From Nocardioides daeguensis (lineage in GTDB: Bacteria > Actinomycetota > Actinomycetes > Propionibacteriales > Nocardioidaceae), in assembly GCF_019192965.1 (NCBI RefSeq), contig NZ_JAHTKU010000029.1, positions 1 to 41,297 on the forward strand: a stretch of 41,297 nt of DNA. Reading direction: 5' to 3'. Positions 1 to 7,389 of this stretch are shown piece after piece (the stretch's first letter is position 1; the number at the start of each line of letters is the position of its first letter). The notes beneath the pieces are model-generated. The model saw nothing but the letters and a program-made list of their open reading frames with translations, searched no databases and was not told the DNA's origin. The position numbers and the translations under genes were made by a program.

Positions 1-1
1 A

Positions 2-83
2 CCGGGGCCTCCCACGAATGTCGGATAGGCCGAGCAGGCAGCCCCTGCTCGGTAACCCACGAATCTCGTGAGCGAGGCCCCGG
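2..83. repeat. nested inverted repeats at the window edge
   Basis: An outer 10-bp inverted repeat (CCGGGGCCTC at 2-11, its complement at 74-83) encloses a hairpin with a 9-bp stem (30-38 and 44-52, loop of 5). The nonamer CCCACGAAT also occurs twice as a direct repeat (11-19 and 56-64). It lies just downstream of the minus-strand gene ending at 96, so it may act as a transcription terminator, but there is no T-run. What lies upstream is not visible. Confidence 0.4.
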
Positions 84-95
84 CCCGCAACCGCC

Positions 96-722
96 TCAGG
101 ACGAGCCGGTCACGTCATACCGTCTAGGAGGCAGCCGGTCGGGACGGGAACAGGGACGGGGCCGGTCGTCATCGGAGTCGCCGATCCGGTGACGTGCGCC
201 GTACACGGACATCAGCTGCCACCATCGGGACACGAGTCGTTCGGTCCCTCGAGCCGTCGCGATGTCGCCCAGGTCGACGACGTGTCGGTGGCCGAGCCGG
301 GTCAGGACGGTCTGCACCACGTCCTTGGCCGCGCCGTCGTCGCCTGACAGGAGCACGGTCCCCGGCTCGAGCAGCGTGGTCGGTCGCGGCAGGGGATCGG
401 TGTCGAGTGCGTTGATCGCCTTGACGACCCGCGCGGAGGGAAGGGCCCGCTGGAGGCGTTCACCGAGCGACTCCTGGGAGACCTCCTCGAGCGACGTGAC
501 GCTGAGCTCCGGGAGGTCGCGCGGCTGGGTGAGGTCGAGCACGATCGTGCCCGCGAGGCTCTCCGTGCCGGCCAGGGTGACCAGGTCGTCCGCATGCCTG
601 CTGCTGAGGACGACCACCAGGTCAGCGCCTCCTGCGCCGGGAACGACGTCGTACGCCAGGTCCTGCAACGCGGTGGCGAGCCGGCGTGCGAGCCCATCCG
701 TTGCTGGCACTGCGATCCTCAT
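96..722 (-). CDS. NADPH-dependent F420 reductase-like Rossmann protein (degenerate)
   Basis: 208 residues. The body follows the F420:NADP oxidoreductase pattern: a hydrophobic strand with LVVVLSSRHADDL, then GTIVLDLTQP, then ARVVKAINAL, then a late VVDLGDIATARGTE segment before the C-terminal helix. The family moves hydride between F420 and NADP. The N-terminal glycine-rich loop, normally GxGxxG right after the first strand, reads PATDGLA here, so dinucleotide binding may be weakened or lost. The start at 722 is chosen because homology begins there and a GGAAGGGGG ribosome site lies just upstream; the longer reading frame has no family-like sequence. The role is an inference from fold; substrate unknown. 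Confidence 0.7.
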   Translation of the reverse strand: MRIAVPATDGLARRLATALQDLAYDVVPGAGGADLVVVLSSRHADDLVTLAGTESLAGTIVLDLTQPRDLPELSVTSLEEVSQESLGERLQRALPSARVVKAINALDTDPLPRPTTLLEPGTVLLSGDDGAAKDVVQTVLTRLGHRHVVDLGDIATARGTERLVSRWWQLMSVYGARHRIGDSDDDRPRPCSRPDRLPPRRYDVTGSS

Positions 723-846
723 CGCGCCCCCTTCCGCGCCGGTCCCGCTGCGGGGTGCCGCGATGGCCCCACGTGGAAGTGACGGGAGACGGGGCCAGAG
801 GCTTACGCCACTGGCCAGGGCCGGTCGCCGTCGACGCAGCCGACGG

Positions 847-1160
847 GTGGCGGTGCCGGCCTCGACGAGATCGGCACCGCCACTCCCCGGTGACCGCGGC
901 CACCCCCCAGCTGGCCACGGATCCTCAGGTGGGTGGCGGCCCCACGGATGGGGATGGAGCCGCCACCCGCGCCGCCCCGGCACGATCCGGGGCAGCGGGA
1001 AGAGGACGTCCAGCCGTCGACCGGGCCGTCCTGCTCTGGTTAGACGTCTCGCGCGGGCGCATCGTTACGCTCCGATCCCGAGCGGCTGCCCACCGGGCCA
1101 GGCGATCCAGGGCCGAGGGAGTTGGTGGCGGCCCGCGGGACTCGGACCGGGCCGCCACCA
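847..1160. repeat. three stem-loops with a shared GTGGCGG/CCGCCAC core
   Basis: Three perfect inverted repeats in noncoding DNA share the stem core GTGGCGG with its complement. The first is GTGGCGGTGCCG at 847-858 with its partner at 872-883 (12 bp, loop 13). The second is GGGTGGCGGC at 931-940 with 959-968 (10 bp, loop 18). The third is TGGTGGCGGCCCG at 1123-1135 with 1148-1160 (13 bp, loop 12). Loops and spacing differ. They could be palindromic repeat elements, RNA processing or attenuation structures between two minus-strand genes, or protein-binding sites. Confidence 0.55.
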
Positions 1161-1221
1161 TGCCGGTGTCCAGCTCGGGCACCAGCACAGAGCGCGCGCT
1201 GCGAAGCAGCAGCGACGCGGG

Positions 1222-1250
1222 GCCGGTGAGGATGTGGGGCCCTCACCGGC
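1222..1250 (-). terminator. hairpin downstream of the XRE-like gene
   Basis: A perfect 10-bp stem (GCCGGTGAGG at 1222-1231, complement at 1241-1250) with a 9-nt loop lies about 40 bases beyond the stop of the minus-strand gene at 1291-1569. There is no U-tract on either side, as is common for actinobacterial terminators. Confidence 0.4.
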
Positions 1251-1290
1251 TCGACAGACAGACGGAGCAGGCAGGCCGGTTCTTACGTTG

Positions 1291-1569
1291 TTACGTGGAG
1301 TGGCGTTCCGGGTGGGGAGCGGGTTCCCCGGCTGCGTCCGGCTCAGGTCGTGCCCCGACCCCGAACAGCTCCAGGAGCACCTCGCGCAGCGGCGACTCCA
1401 GGTCGTCCACCACCTCGTCGAGCACGTCGTCGAGTCGCTCCACGGAGACGGAGACCCCGCGGTGCGCCAGCAACGGGACCAGATAGCTCGGGTGCCGGAG
1501 GCCCTGCTCGGCCATGTGTCGACGCAGCGGCCACGCGGCGTGGATGTCCGGCTCTTCGTGCAGCGTCAT
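1291..1569 (-). CDS. small XRE-like helix-turn-helix protein
   Basis: 92 residues. Residues 14-65 (LRRHMAEQGLRHPSYLVPLL, then HRGVSVSVERLDDVLDEVVD) resemble the short Cro/C1-type domain of small actinobacterial regulators: a basic first helix, AERGV-like turn, then a helix followed by an L-x-x-L-x-x-LF segment. The C-terminus is acidic and proline-rich. An AGAGGA ribosome site lies about 8-12 bases before the ATG, and a hairpin follows the gene. It is isolated between two longer noncoding gaps. It may be a DNA-binding regulator or only a truncated relative of one; I see no partner gene. Confidence 0.5.
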   Translation of the reverse strand: MTLHEEPDIHAAWPLRRHMAEQGLRHPSYLVPLLAHRGVSVSVERLDDVLDEVVDDLESPLREVLLELFGVGARPEPDAAGEPAPHPERHST

Positions 1570-1723
1570 CGCTCACCCCGTCCTCTGCTCGCCGGCGTCG
1601 CCGTACACCTACTAGACGTCGACGAAGGCGCGGCGATAACACCGCCTGTGCCACGGGTTCCGCTCCGGGCAGCGCGCAGGTTGGGGTCCTACCGCGGGCA
1701 GGCTCCTCGCGACGGACGCAGGG

Positions 1724-1984
1724 TCATCCGCGGGCGCGACGCGCCCACATGCCTCCGAGCCACGACAGGAGGAGCGCTCCGACGATCGAGCCGATCAACC
1801 CGCTCGGGCGCAGGTCGAGGCCATCGCCCGCGAGCAGGCTCACCAGCAGCCCGCCGACGAAGGATCCCAGGAGGCCGGTCACGACGGCGGTCGTCCAGTC
1901 GATCTCGTCCATCGAGTGGCCGAGGATCAGCTGGGCGACGCCGCCGGCGACGATGCCGAAGAGCAGCAGGGCGATGATGAGCAT
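1724..1984 (-). CDS. GlsB/YeaQ/YmgE-type stress-response membrane protein
   Basis: 86 residues with three transmembrane segments: MLIIALLLFGIVAGGVAQLI, then TAVVTGLLGSFVGGLLVSLL, then GLIGSIVGALLLSWLGGMWA, ending in a basic WARRARG. Gly-rich helices with this spacing are the signature of the transglycosylase-associated GlsB/YeaQ family, which is linked to envelope and general stress but has no known catalytic activity. The ATG at 1984 is chosen over the longer frame because the family starts there and because a TAGCGT -10 box lies 7 bases upstream, fitting a leaderless message. It is divergent from the HdeD-like gene, another stress-linked membrane protein. Confidence 0.8.
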   Translation of the reverse strand: MLIIALLLFGIVAGGVAQLILGHSMDEIDWTTAVVTGLLGSFVGGLLVSLLAGDGLDLRPSGLIGSIVGALLLSWLGGMWARRARG

Positions 1985-1991
1985 GCTCGGA

Positions 1992-1997
1992 ACGCTA
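1992..1997 (-). promoter_or_regulatory. -10 box of a leaderless promoter for the GlsB-like gene
   Basis: TAGCGT on the minus strand fits the actinobacterial TANNNT -10 consensus. It ends 7 bases before the ATG, so transcription would start at or near the start codon. No clear -35 is visible. Confidence 0.4.
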
Positions 1998-2101
1998 GCG
2001 GCGAGCGGCCCCCGACAGGAGCGCTGGAGGCCGGTCGGCGCCGAACTCACCCTGCAGGGATGAGATGGCGGCGCCGCCGGCGACGACGAGGGCCTCCGGC
2101 T

Positions 2102-2113
2102 CCTAGCGTCGAG
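2102..2113 (+). promoter_or_regulatory. promoter-like block shared with the 18-kb operon
   Basis: CCTAGCGTCGAG contains a TAGCGT -10-like hexamer 58 bases before the HdeD-like start. The same 12-mer recurs at 17996-18007 upstream of another plus-strand membrane-protein gene, and CCTCCGGCTCC precedes it in both places (2093-2103 and 17978-17988). Confidence 0.35.
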
Positions 2114-2166
2114 CCGACGTCCTCGGCTCGGTCGGCGAGACGGGCGGTCCAACGGAGGTGGCGAAG

Positions 2167-2736
2167 ATGTTCAAGGGATGGCTCGAGCTGTCGTGGCCCG
2201 TGCTCCTCGTCCGAGGGCTCGTCGGGATCCTGTTCGGGATCGTGGCGATGGCCTGGCCCATCGACACCGCGGTCGTGCTGGTCGTCGTGTGGGGGGCATG
2301 GGTTCTCGTCGACGGGGCGGGCTCGATCATCCACGCCTTCGGCCGTGACGTGACGCTCGCGGCCCGGGTCCTGCTGCTCCTCCTCGGCGCGCTCGGCGTC
2401 GTCGCCGCAGCCCTCGCGCTCTTCCGTCCCGGCATCACCGCCGTGACCCTGACCTGGGTCCTCGGTGTCTGGCTGGTCGCCCGCGGCCTGGTCTCGACCG
2501 TCACCGCGTTCACGCCGGCCGCCCGCGGCGGACGCGGTCTGCTGCTCGTCTCCGCCGCGGTCGACGTCCTGCTCGGCGTGCTGTTCGCCGCCAACCCCGG
2601 AGCGTCCGCCGTGGGCGTGGCGTTCGTCCTCGGGGTCGCCGCGTTCGCCTGGGGGGTCGTCTTCTTGGTGGTCGGGCTCGCCATCCGCTCCCAGATCGCC
2701 GACGCGGCGCCGCCGGTCGCGCCCGTCAGCCCATGA
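2167..2736 (+). CDS. HdeD family (DUF308) membrane protein
   Basis: 189 residues, six predicted transmembrane helices in pairs separated by short loops: PVLLVRGLVGILFGIVAMAW, then TAVVLVVVWGAWVLVDGAGS, and four more. The repeated W-x-x-x-L-V-R-G/L-x-G-x-L pattern is that of the HdeD/DUF308 family, first linked to acid resistance in enterics; in actinobacteria the role is not settled. The ATG at 2167 is preferred over the GTG at 2158 because GGAGG (2154-2158) sits 8 bases before the ATG but overlaps the GTG. Its 3' end overlaps the convergent LuxR-type gene by 11 bases, so the two messages are antisense at their ends. Confidence 0.85.
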   Translation: MFKGWLELSWPVLLVRGLVGILFGIVAMAWPIDTAVVLVVVWGAWVLVDGAGSIIHAFGRDVTLAARVLLLLLGALGVVAAALALFRPGITAVTLTWVLGVWLVARGLVSTVTAFTPAARGGRGLLLVSAAVDVLLGVLFAANPGASAVGVAFVLGVAAFAWGVVFLVVGLAIRSQIADAAPPVAPVSP

Positions 2737-5266
2737 GGCGCACCGCGCCCCGGCGGTTCGCGACGCCGAGCTTGCGGTAGATCGCGCGCAGGTGCGTCTT
2801 GATCGTGTTGAGCGAGAGGTGCAGCTCGTCGGCGATCTCCTGGGTCGTCATCGACGTCCGCAGGTAGTGCAGGATCTCCTGCTCCCGTGCCGTCAGCGAC
2901 TCACCCGGCGCATCGGCCATCGCGCTGCGCAGCCGCGCCACCTCGGCCAGGAGCAGCTCGGAGTGGCCGGACCGCGGATGTGAGGCGATCAGGTCGGTGA
3001 GGACCGCGTCGCGCGACAGGAACGGGAACCACGACGCCTCGGGCTGCGCGACCAGCAGGGCGCGCTCCAGGAACCGGTGGGCCTCGATCTGCTGGCCCCG
3101 CTCGGCGTTGAGCGCCGCCGCGGTGGCCAGCGCATAGACGTGGGCGTACGGCGGTCGCGACCGTCGGTCGATCCGCTGCAGCGCGATGTGGGCGAGTGAG
3201 GGCTCGCCGAGCCGGCGGTAGGTCTCGGCGATCAACACGTGGGTCAGCGGCATCCGCTCCCGGTTGAGGAGGGACTCGGCCACCTCCAAGGCGGCCTCCG
3301 CCTTCCCCCGCGCCTCGAGCAGCCGGGCCGCGGCGACCCGCTTGTAGGACTCCCACGGCACGCCGTGGCGGTCATGGTTGCTCACCAGGCTGAGGTTGTA
3401 CTCCGCCTCGTCGTAGGACACCTCGCGCCCGAGTGCCGCCACCGTCATCGCGTAGTAGACGCGCCCCAGGCCCAGGAACGAGCCGTCGTTGCCGCCCTCG
3501 CGCACCATCTGCCCGAAGTAGGCGAGGGCCTGGTGCAGCTCACCGCGCCAGAAGTGCACGAAGCCGCGGGAGCAGATGGCGAGTCCGCCGTCGAAGGTCT
3601 CCCAGTCGCTGCGCACGATGCGGGCGTCGTCGATCGCGTCGAGCGCGCCGACGGCAGCGCCGAAGTGTCCGCCGTAGGTCAGCGCGAACGCGAGGTTGGC
3701 GTGCGCGCGGGCCACGAGGTCGTCATTCCCCTCGGCTGCGGCGACCCGCGTCGCCGCGGAGAGCACCTCGATGGCCCGCTCGGGATCGCGGCGCAGGCGC
3801 AGCTCGACCCAGCCGAGCAGGAACAGGGCATAGGCGTCGGTGGACGAGCCGTGCGCGGCCAGCACCTCGTAGGCCCGGTCCGCCGCTCCGGCCTTCTCGA
3901 ACGGATCGCTGAGGAGGTAGAGCTCGGAGAAGCAGCGGACGAACTCCGAGGCGGCCGAGTCGGCCGTCGCCGACGCGGCCGCGCGCCGCCGCAGTGCCTC
4001 GGCCGCGTCCTGCTCCCCCGCGATGTCGCAGCAGCAGGCACGGATGAGGAGGATGTCGGGATCCTCGTGCAGCTCCTCGGGAAGCGAGAGACACAGCCGC
4101 TGCAGCGTCGTGGTCTGCGAGGCCAGGAGCAGGCCGAGCCAGCTCCCGCGGATGATGTCGGCGGCCAGCGACGGGGCCTGCGCCAGCAGCGCCTGCTCGA
4201 CGGCCGCCGCCGGGTACTGCTTCACCAGCGCGTGCGCCGCGACCAGGTGCAGCTCGCGAGCCCGCTGGGGATCGCGGCGCTGCCGGATGGCGTGGGCGTG
4301 TGCCACGAAGGTGTCGTGCCAGCGGTAGATCTCCTCCTCGCCGGCCCCGGCGAACCGGTCGAGGAAGATCCCCGCCCGGTAGCACTGCGCGAGGAGTGCT
4401 GCACTGTCGTCGCGCCCCGTGAGCCGCCGGACCAGTGGCTCGGTGACCCGGGCACAGGTCGACGCCTCCAGCACGAAGGTGCGCTGGTCCTCCGGCAGCC
4501 GCTCCAAGACGACGTACTCGATGTAGTCCCCGATCAGCTGGTCGTACGACGTGTCGGCGACCGTAAGGTCGGGCGTCGACTCACCGCCGAGCACACGGAG
4601 CCGTACGGCGACGGGCCAGCCGCCGGTCTCCTCGCGCACCGCCACGGGGTCGATCTCGTTCGGCGTGCCGCTGAGCGAGAGGAGCTCGGCGATGTCGGCG
4701 ACGTCGAAGGCGAGGTCGGCGGCGCGCACGACGCACGCGCGCCCCGCGGCCACCTCCCGCGCGAAGGACTGCTCGAGGCCCGGCTGGCCGATCAGGACGA
4801 CGGTGACCAGGCCCGAGGCCAGGAGCGCCTCGGAGGCGAGGGTGTGCCGCACCGCCTCGGCGTCGAGCACGTGGGCGTCGTCGATCACCAGGACCCGCGG
4901 CTCGGACAGCCAGGCCAGCAGGTCGATCGAGTCCGGGGGCGGCTCCTCCGGGTCGCGGGCGGCGAGTCGTGCCTGCACCGGCTCGGGCAGCGCCGCCAGG
5001 AGGCACCCACGCACGATGGTGAAGCTGTCGGCCACCGCGCTCGCCGACACCCACACCAGGTCGTCGCGCGTCCGCGCCCACTCGGCGACGGCGGTCGTCT
5101 TGCCGAAGCCGGACGGCGCCGTGACGATCGTGAGCGGTGTCCGCTGCACGCAGGCGTCGACACACTCCTGGACCCGAGGTCGGGCCACCGTGTCTGAGCG
5201 CAGTGCTGGCAACGTCGCCATGAACCACGGCAAGCTCGTCCACGGCCCCGGAGGCGCGACAACCAT
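2726..5266 (-). CDS. MalT-type large ATP-binding LuxR regulator (LAL)
   Basis: 846 residues. An N-terminal STAND/AAA-type ATPase carries Walker A APSGFGKTT (about residue 50) and Walker B VLVIDDAHVLD (about 120), followed by GGWPVAVRL typical of MalT-like regulators. A long helical TPR-like middle region follows, and a C-terminal LuxR helix-turn-helix (LTAREQEILHYL, then TTQEIADELHLSLNTIKTHL) ends at the stop. It is a transcription factor whose ATPase and TPR parts sense an unknown signal. The ATG at 5266 is chosen because a TATGCT -10 box lies 6 bases upstream, which suggests a leaderless message; the ATG at 5221 is the alternative. It is divergent from the sulfatase-like gene and probably controls it. 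The longer upstream frame is antisense shadow. Confidence 0.9.
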   Translation of the reverse strand: MVVAPPGPWTSLPWFMATLPALRSDTVARPRVQECVDACVQRTPLTIVTAPSGFGKTTAVAEWARTRDDLVWVSASAVADSFTIVRGCLLAALPEPVQARLAARDPEEPPPDSIDLLAWLSEPRVLVIDDAHVLDAEAVRHTLASEALLASGLVTVVLIGQPGLEQSFAREVAAGRACVVRAADLAFDVADIAELLSLSGTPNEIDPVAVREETGGWPVAVRLRVLGGESTPDLTVADTSYDQLIGDYIEYVVLERLPEDQRTFVLEASTCARVTEPLVRRLTGRDDSAALLAQCYRAGIFLDRFAGAGEEEIYRWHDTFVAHAHAIRQRRDPQRARELHLVAAHALVKQYPAAAVEQALLAQAPSLAADIIRGSWLGLLLASQTTTLQRLCLSLPEELHEDPDILLIRACCCDIAGEQDAAEALRRRAAASATADSAASEFVRCFSELYLLSDPFEKAGAADRAYEVLAAHGSSTDAYALFLLGWVELRLRRDPERAIEVLSAATRVAAAEGNDDLVARAHANLAFALTYGGHFGAAVGALDAIDDARIVRSDWETFDGGLAICSRGFVHFWRGELHQALAYFGQMVREGGNDGSFLGLGRVYYAMTVAALGREVSYDEAEYNLSLVSNHDRHGVPWESYKRVAAARLLEARGKAEAALEVAESLLNRERMPLTHVLIAETYRRLGEPSLAHIALQRIDRRSRPPYAHVYALATAAALNAERGQQIEAHRFLERALLVAQPEASWFPFLSRDAVLTDLIASHPRSGHSELLLAEVARLRSAMADAPGESLTAREQEILHYLRTSMTTQEIADELHLSLNTIKTHLRAIYRKLGVANRRGAVRLMG

Positions 5267-5272
5267 GAGCGG

Positions 5273-5278
5273 AGCATA
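5273..5278 (-). promoter_or_regulatory. -10 box for a leaderless LuxR-type message
   Basis: TATGCT on the minus strand matches TANNNT and ends 6 bases before the ATG at 5266. No Shine-Dalgarno is present there, which supports leaderless initiation. Confidence 0.45.
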
Positions 5279-5347
5279 GTCATCCGCAAAGGGTGAGTTG
5301 GCGACCACGAGGTGTCGGCACGGCGACGAGGCTGCCACGCTCCCGGC

Positions 5348-6982
5348 ATGAGTGAGTACCGGCCCGGCCCGGCCTCGCTCCACACGCGGCTGGTCTTCGA
5401 ACGCGCCCGTACGGAGCTGCCGTTCTGCGACCTGCAGGACCAGGCCGATGCGCTGCGCGGGCGGCTGGCGCCGCTGCCCGCCGGTGCCGAGCGGTCGCGC
5501 AGCACGCTGACGACTGCGCCCGCACCGGGGACCGCGACGCACCCCAGCCTGCTGCGGATCGGCGAGCTGCGCCGGATCACCGGCGTGTTCGAGGTCGTCC
5601 CGGGCGTGCACCAGGTGCGCGGCCTCGAGGACCGCAACGTGACCCTGGTCGACAGCCGTCGTGGTCGCGTCATCGTGGACGCGCCGCACAGTCTCGCGGT
5701 GACGCGGGCCGCGGTGGCGCTGGTCGACGAGCACGCGGGCGCCCGCCCCGTGGTCGCGCGGCTGTGGGCCGGCGCGGGCACCGGGACGGCCGAGATCGAC
5801 GGTCTGGTCGTGGACTCGGTGCGGGTGCCCGACGACGCGGTGTCCGAGGTGCTGCGCTGGTTCCCCTCCTCCGGCTTCCTGTACGCCGCCGCGTCGGTGC
5901 AGCACTCCCTGCCTCCCCTGACCTCGACGGGACGGGTGCGCGATCCGGTCGCGTGGTCGCAGGCACTCCACGACGTGCTCTGCGCCCACCGTGAGGAGCT
6001 CGAGGTCGTCGCGGGGGCCCGGGACTGGCCGACCTGGGGGAACGGCCGCGTGCGACAGCTCCTCACCGACCAGCGCGACCTGCTGCGCTATGTGCACGAC
6101 GAGGTGCTGCGGCTGGGGTATCGCGGCCACGCCTGCGCCGAGGTCGTCTCCCTGCTGCAGCTGCCGCCGGCGCTCGCCGTCAAGTGGCACGCCCGCGGGT
6201 ACGACAGCACGCTGGAGGCCCATGCCCGCCTCCTGCACCCCGGAGAGGCGGGCACGAGCACGCCGGACCCCTCCCCCTGGCAGCCGCCCGTGTCGCGGTC
6301 GGCGGCCGTGCGCTTCCTGAGCTGGGCAGGAGGGCTGCCGGGTGCGGTGGGTCGTCTGCGCACCGCCTACGCCGAAGGCGACTACCGCTGGGTGGCCCAG
6401 GCCGGCGAGATGGTCCTCGTCGCCGAGCCGGACGCCCCCGAGCTGCGCAGGATCACCGCGCAGGCCTACGAGCAGCTCTCCTACCAGGCGGAGAACATCG
6501 GGCAGCACCACGTCTTCGCCGAACGCGCGCAGCACCTGGCACTGAGCCGCGGCGAACCCCGGCAGCCGCACGCCTACTGCGTGGTGGACCGGGCAAGCGA
6601 CCGCCTGATCGACCATCTGGGAGTCCGGTTGGAGGGGCCTCGGGCGGCCCAGCATCCTCTCCAGGTGCGCTGGTCGGTGACCGACGCGGGGCGGGACTAC
6701 CTGCTCGAGGTCCACAACGGCGCCCTGTTCGCGACCCAGGACGCCACCGCCCCCGTCGAGGCGACGATCGCGAGCTCGCGCGCCACCTTGGCGGCCATCG
6801 TCTGCGACCACCTCGGGTGGCGTACGGCGCTGCGCGAGGGCTCCGCACGGGTCGACGGCGACCTCCAGGTCCTCGACCTCTTCTTCGGCCTCCTCGACCC
6901 GTGGCCCTGTCCCCTTCGCCCGCGACCGGCCCCCTCGCCCCCGTCGACCCCGTCGTCCCCATCCCTCCAGGAGGAACCGTGA
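5348..6982 (+). CDS. alkyl/aryl-sulfatase-like pseudoenzyme lacking the zinc motif
   Basis: 544 residues with the SdsA1/BDS1 architecture. The N-terminal metallo-beta-lactamase part has VFEVVPGVHQVRGLEDRNVT then GRVIVDAPHS. The alkylsulfatase dimerisation domain has WPTWGNGRVRQLLTDQRDLL, HDEVLRLGYRG, LPPALAVKWHARGYDSTLE, and YRWVAQAGEMVLVAEPDAPE. An SCP2-like C-terminal domain starts near 410. Active members carry an HxHxDH motif after the VIDP strand; at that point (about 137-150) this protein reads RLWAGAGTGTAEI. The HHWP histidines are replaced by ARDWP (224-228). The region between is about half the usual length. I infer loss of hydrolysis and possibly a binding role. The ATG lacks a clear ribosome site; GTG 5312 is an alternative. 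It is divergent from the LuxR gene. Confidence 0.85.
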   Translation: MSEYRPGPASLHTRLVFERARTELPFCDLQDQADALRGRLAPLPAGAERSRSTLTTAPAPGTATHPSLLRIGELRRITGVFEVVPGVHQVRGLEDRNVTLVDSRRGRVIVDAPHSLAVTRAAVALVDEHAGARPVVARLWAGAGTGTAEIDGLVVDSVRVPDDAVSEVLRWFPSSGFLYAAASVQHSLPPLTSTGRVRDPVAWSQALHDVLCAHREELEVVAGARDWPTWGNGRVRQLLTDQRDLLRYVHDEVLRLGYRGHACAEVVSLLQLPPALAVKWHARGYDSTLEAHARLLHPGEAGTSTPDPSPWQPPVSRSAAVRFLSWAGGLPGAVGRLRTAYAEGDYRWVAQAGEMVLVAEPDAPELRRITAQAYEQLSYQAENIGQHHVFAERAQHLALSRGEPRQPHAYCVVDRASDRLIDHLGVRLEGPRAAQHPLQVRWSVTDAGRDYLLEVHNGALFATQDATAPVEATIASSRATLAAIVCDHLGWRTALREGSARVDGDLQVLDLFFGLLDPWPCPLRPRPAPSPPSTPSSPSLQEEP

Positions 6983-7389
6983 TCAGGCTGCTGGTCAGAG
7001 CACTCATCTACTTCGGCTCCGCGGCCGTCGGCATCGCCACGGCGGCGCTCGTCCTCGACGACGTGCACGTCGAGCCGACCGGCTTCGTCGCCGTGGTGGT
7101 GGTCTACGCCGTTCTGCAGACGGTGCTGACCCCGTTCATCACCCGCGTCGCGCTCAAGAACGCGACGGCACTGCTGGGCGGCACCGGTCTCGTCGCGGCG
7201 TTCCTCGCGCTCCTGGTGGCCGCCGCGCTCGGCGACGCGCTGAGCATCACCGGCGGCATCGGCTCCTGGCTCGCGGCGACGGTCGTCGTCTGGCTCTCGA
7301 CCGCCCTGGCCACGCTGGTCCTGCCGCTGCTGCTGGTGAAGGCCGGCGTGGAGTCCGCGCGCGGCACCCATCAGGAGGAGCCCGCATGA
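6979..7389 (+). CDS. small four-helix membrane protein
   Basis: 136 residues with about four transmembrane helices: ALIYFGSAAVGIATAALVL, then GFVAVVVVYAVLQTVL, then LLGGTGLVAAFLALLVAAAL, and WLAATVVVWLSTALATLVLP. It looks like the phage-holin/superfamily-IV type of small membrane protein, which in free-living bacteria has no known enzymatic role. The GTG overlaps the stop of the sulfatase-like gene (GTGA) and is preceded by a strong GGAGGA, so translation is coupled. Its stop overlaps the ATG of the next gene (ATGA). The three genes form one operon. Confidence 0.75.
   Translation: MIRLLVRALIYFGSAAVGIATAALVLDDVHVEPTGFVAVVVVYAVLQTVLTPFITRVALKNATALLGGTGLVAAFLALLVAAALGDALSITGGIGSWLAATVVVWLSTALATLVLPLLLVKAGVESARGTHQEEPA

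Larger units (their letters stand above)
723..1290. other. 568-bp gene-free region with stem-loops
   Basis: No reading frame here looks like a protein. The frames that are open are compositional shadows rich in Arg, Pro and Ala. The notable content is a series of strong stem-loops described in separate entries (847-883, 931-968, 1123-1160, 1222-1250). A promoter for the gene at 96-722 may lie here, but I could not identify one with confidence. Confidence 0.5.

Noticed and set aside
723..1290. Small protein-coding genes in the gap
   Set aside because: Open frames here have Arg/Pro/Ala-rich shadow composition, no ribosome sites at sensible spacing and no recognisable motifs.
3239..5197. 652-codon plus-strand frame inside the LuxR-type gene
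   Set aside because: Antisense shadow; the minus strand has Walker A, Walker B and a LuxR helix-turn-helix in frame.
5267..6811. N-terminal extension of the LuxR-type frame to 1361 residues
   Set aside because: The added part is antisense to the sulfatase-like gene and low in complexity; family homology starts at about 5266-5221.
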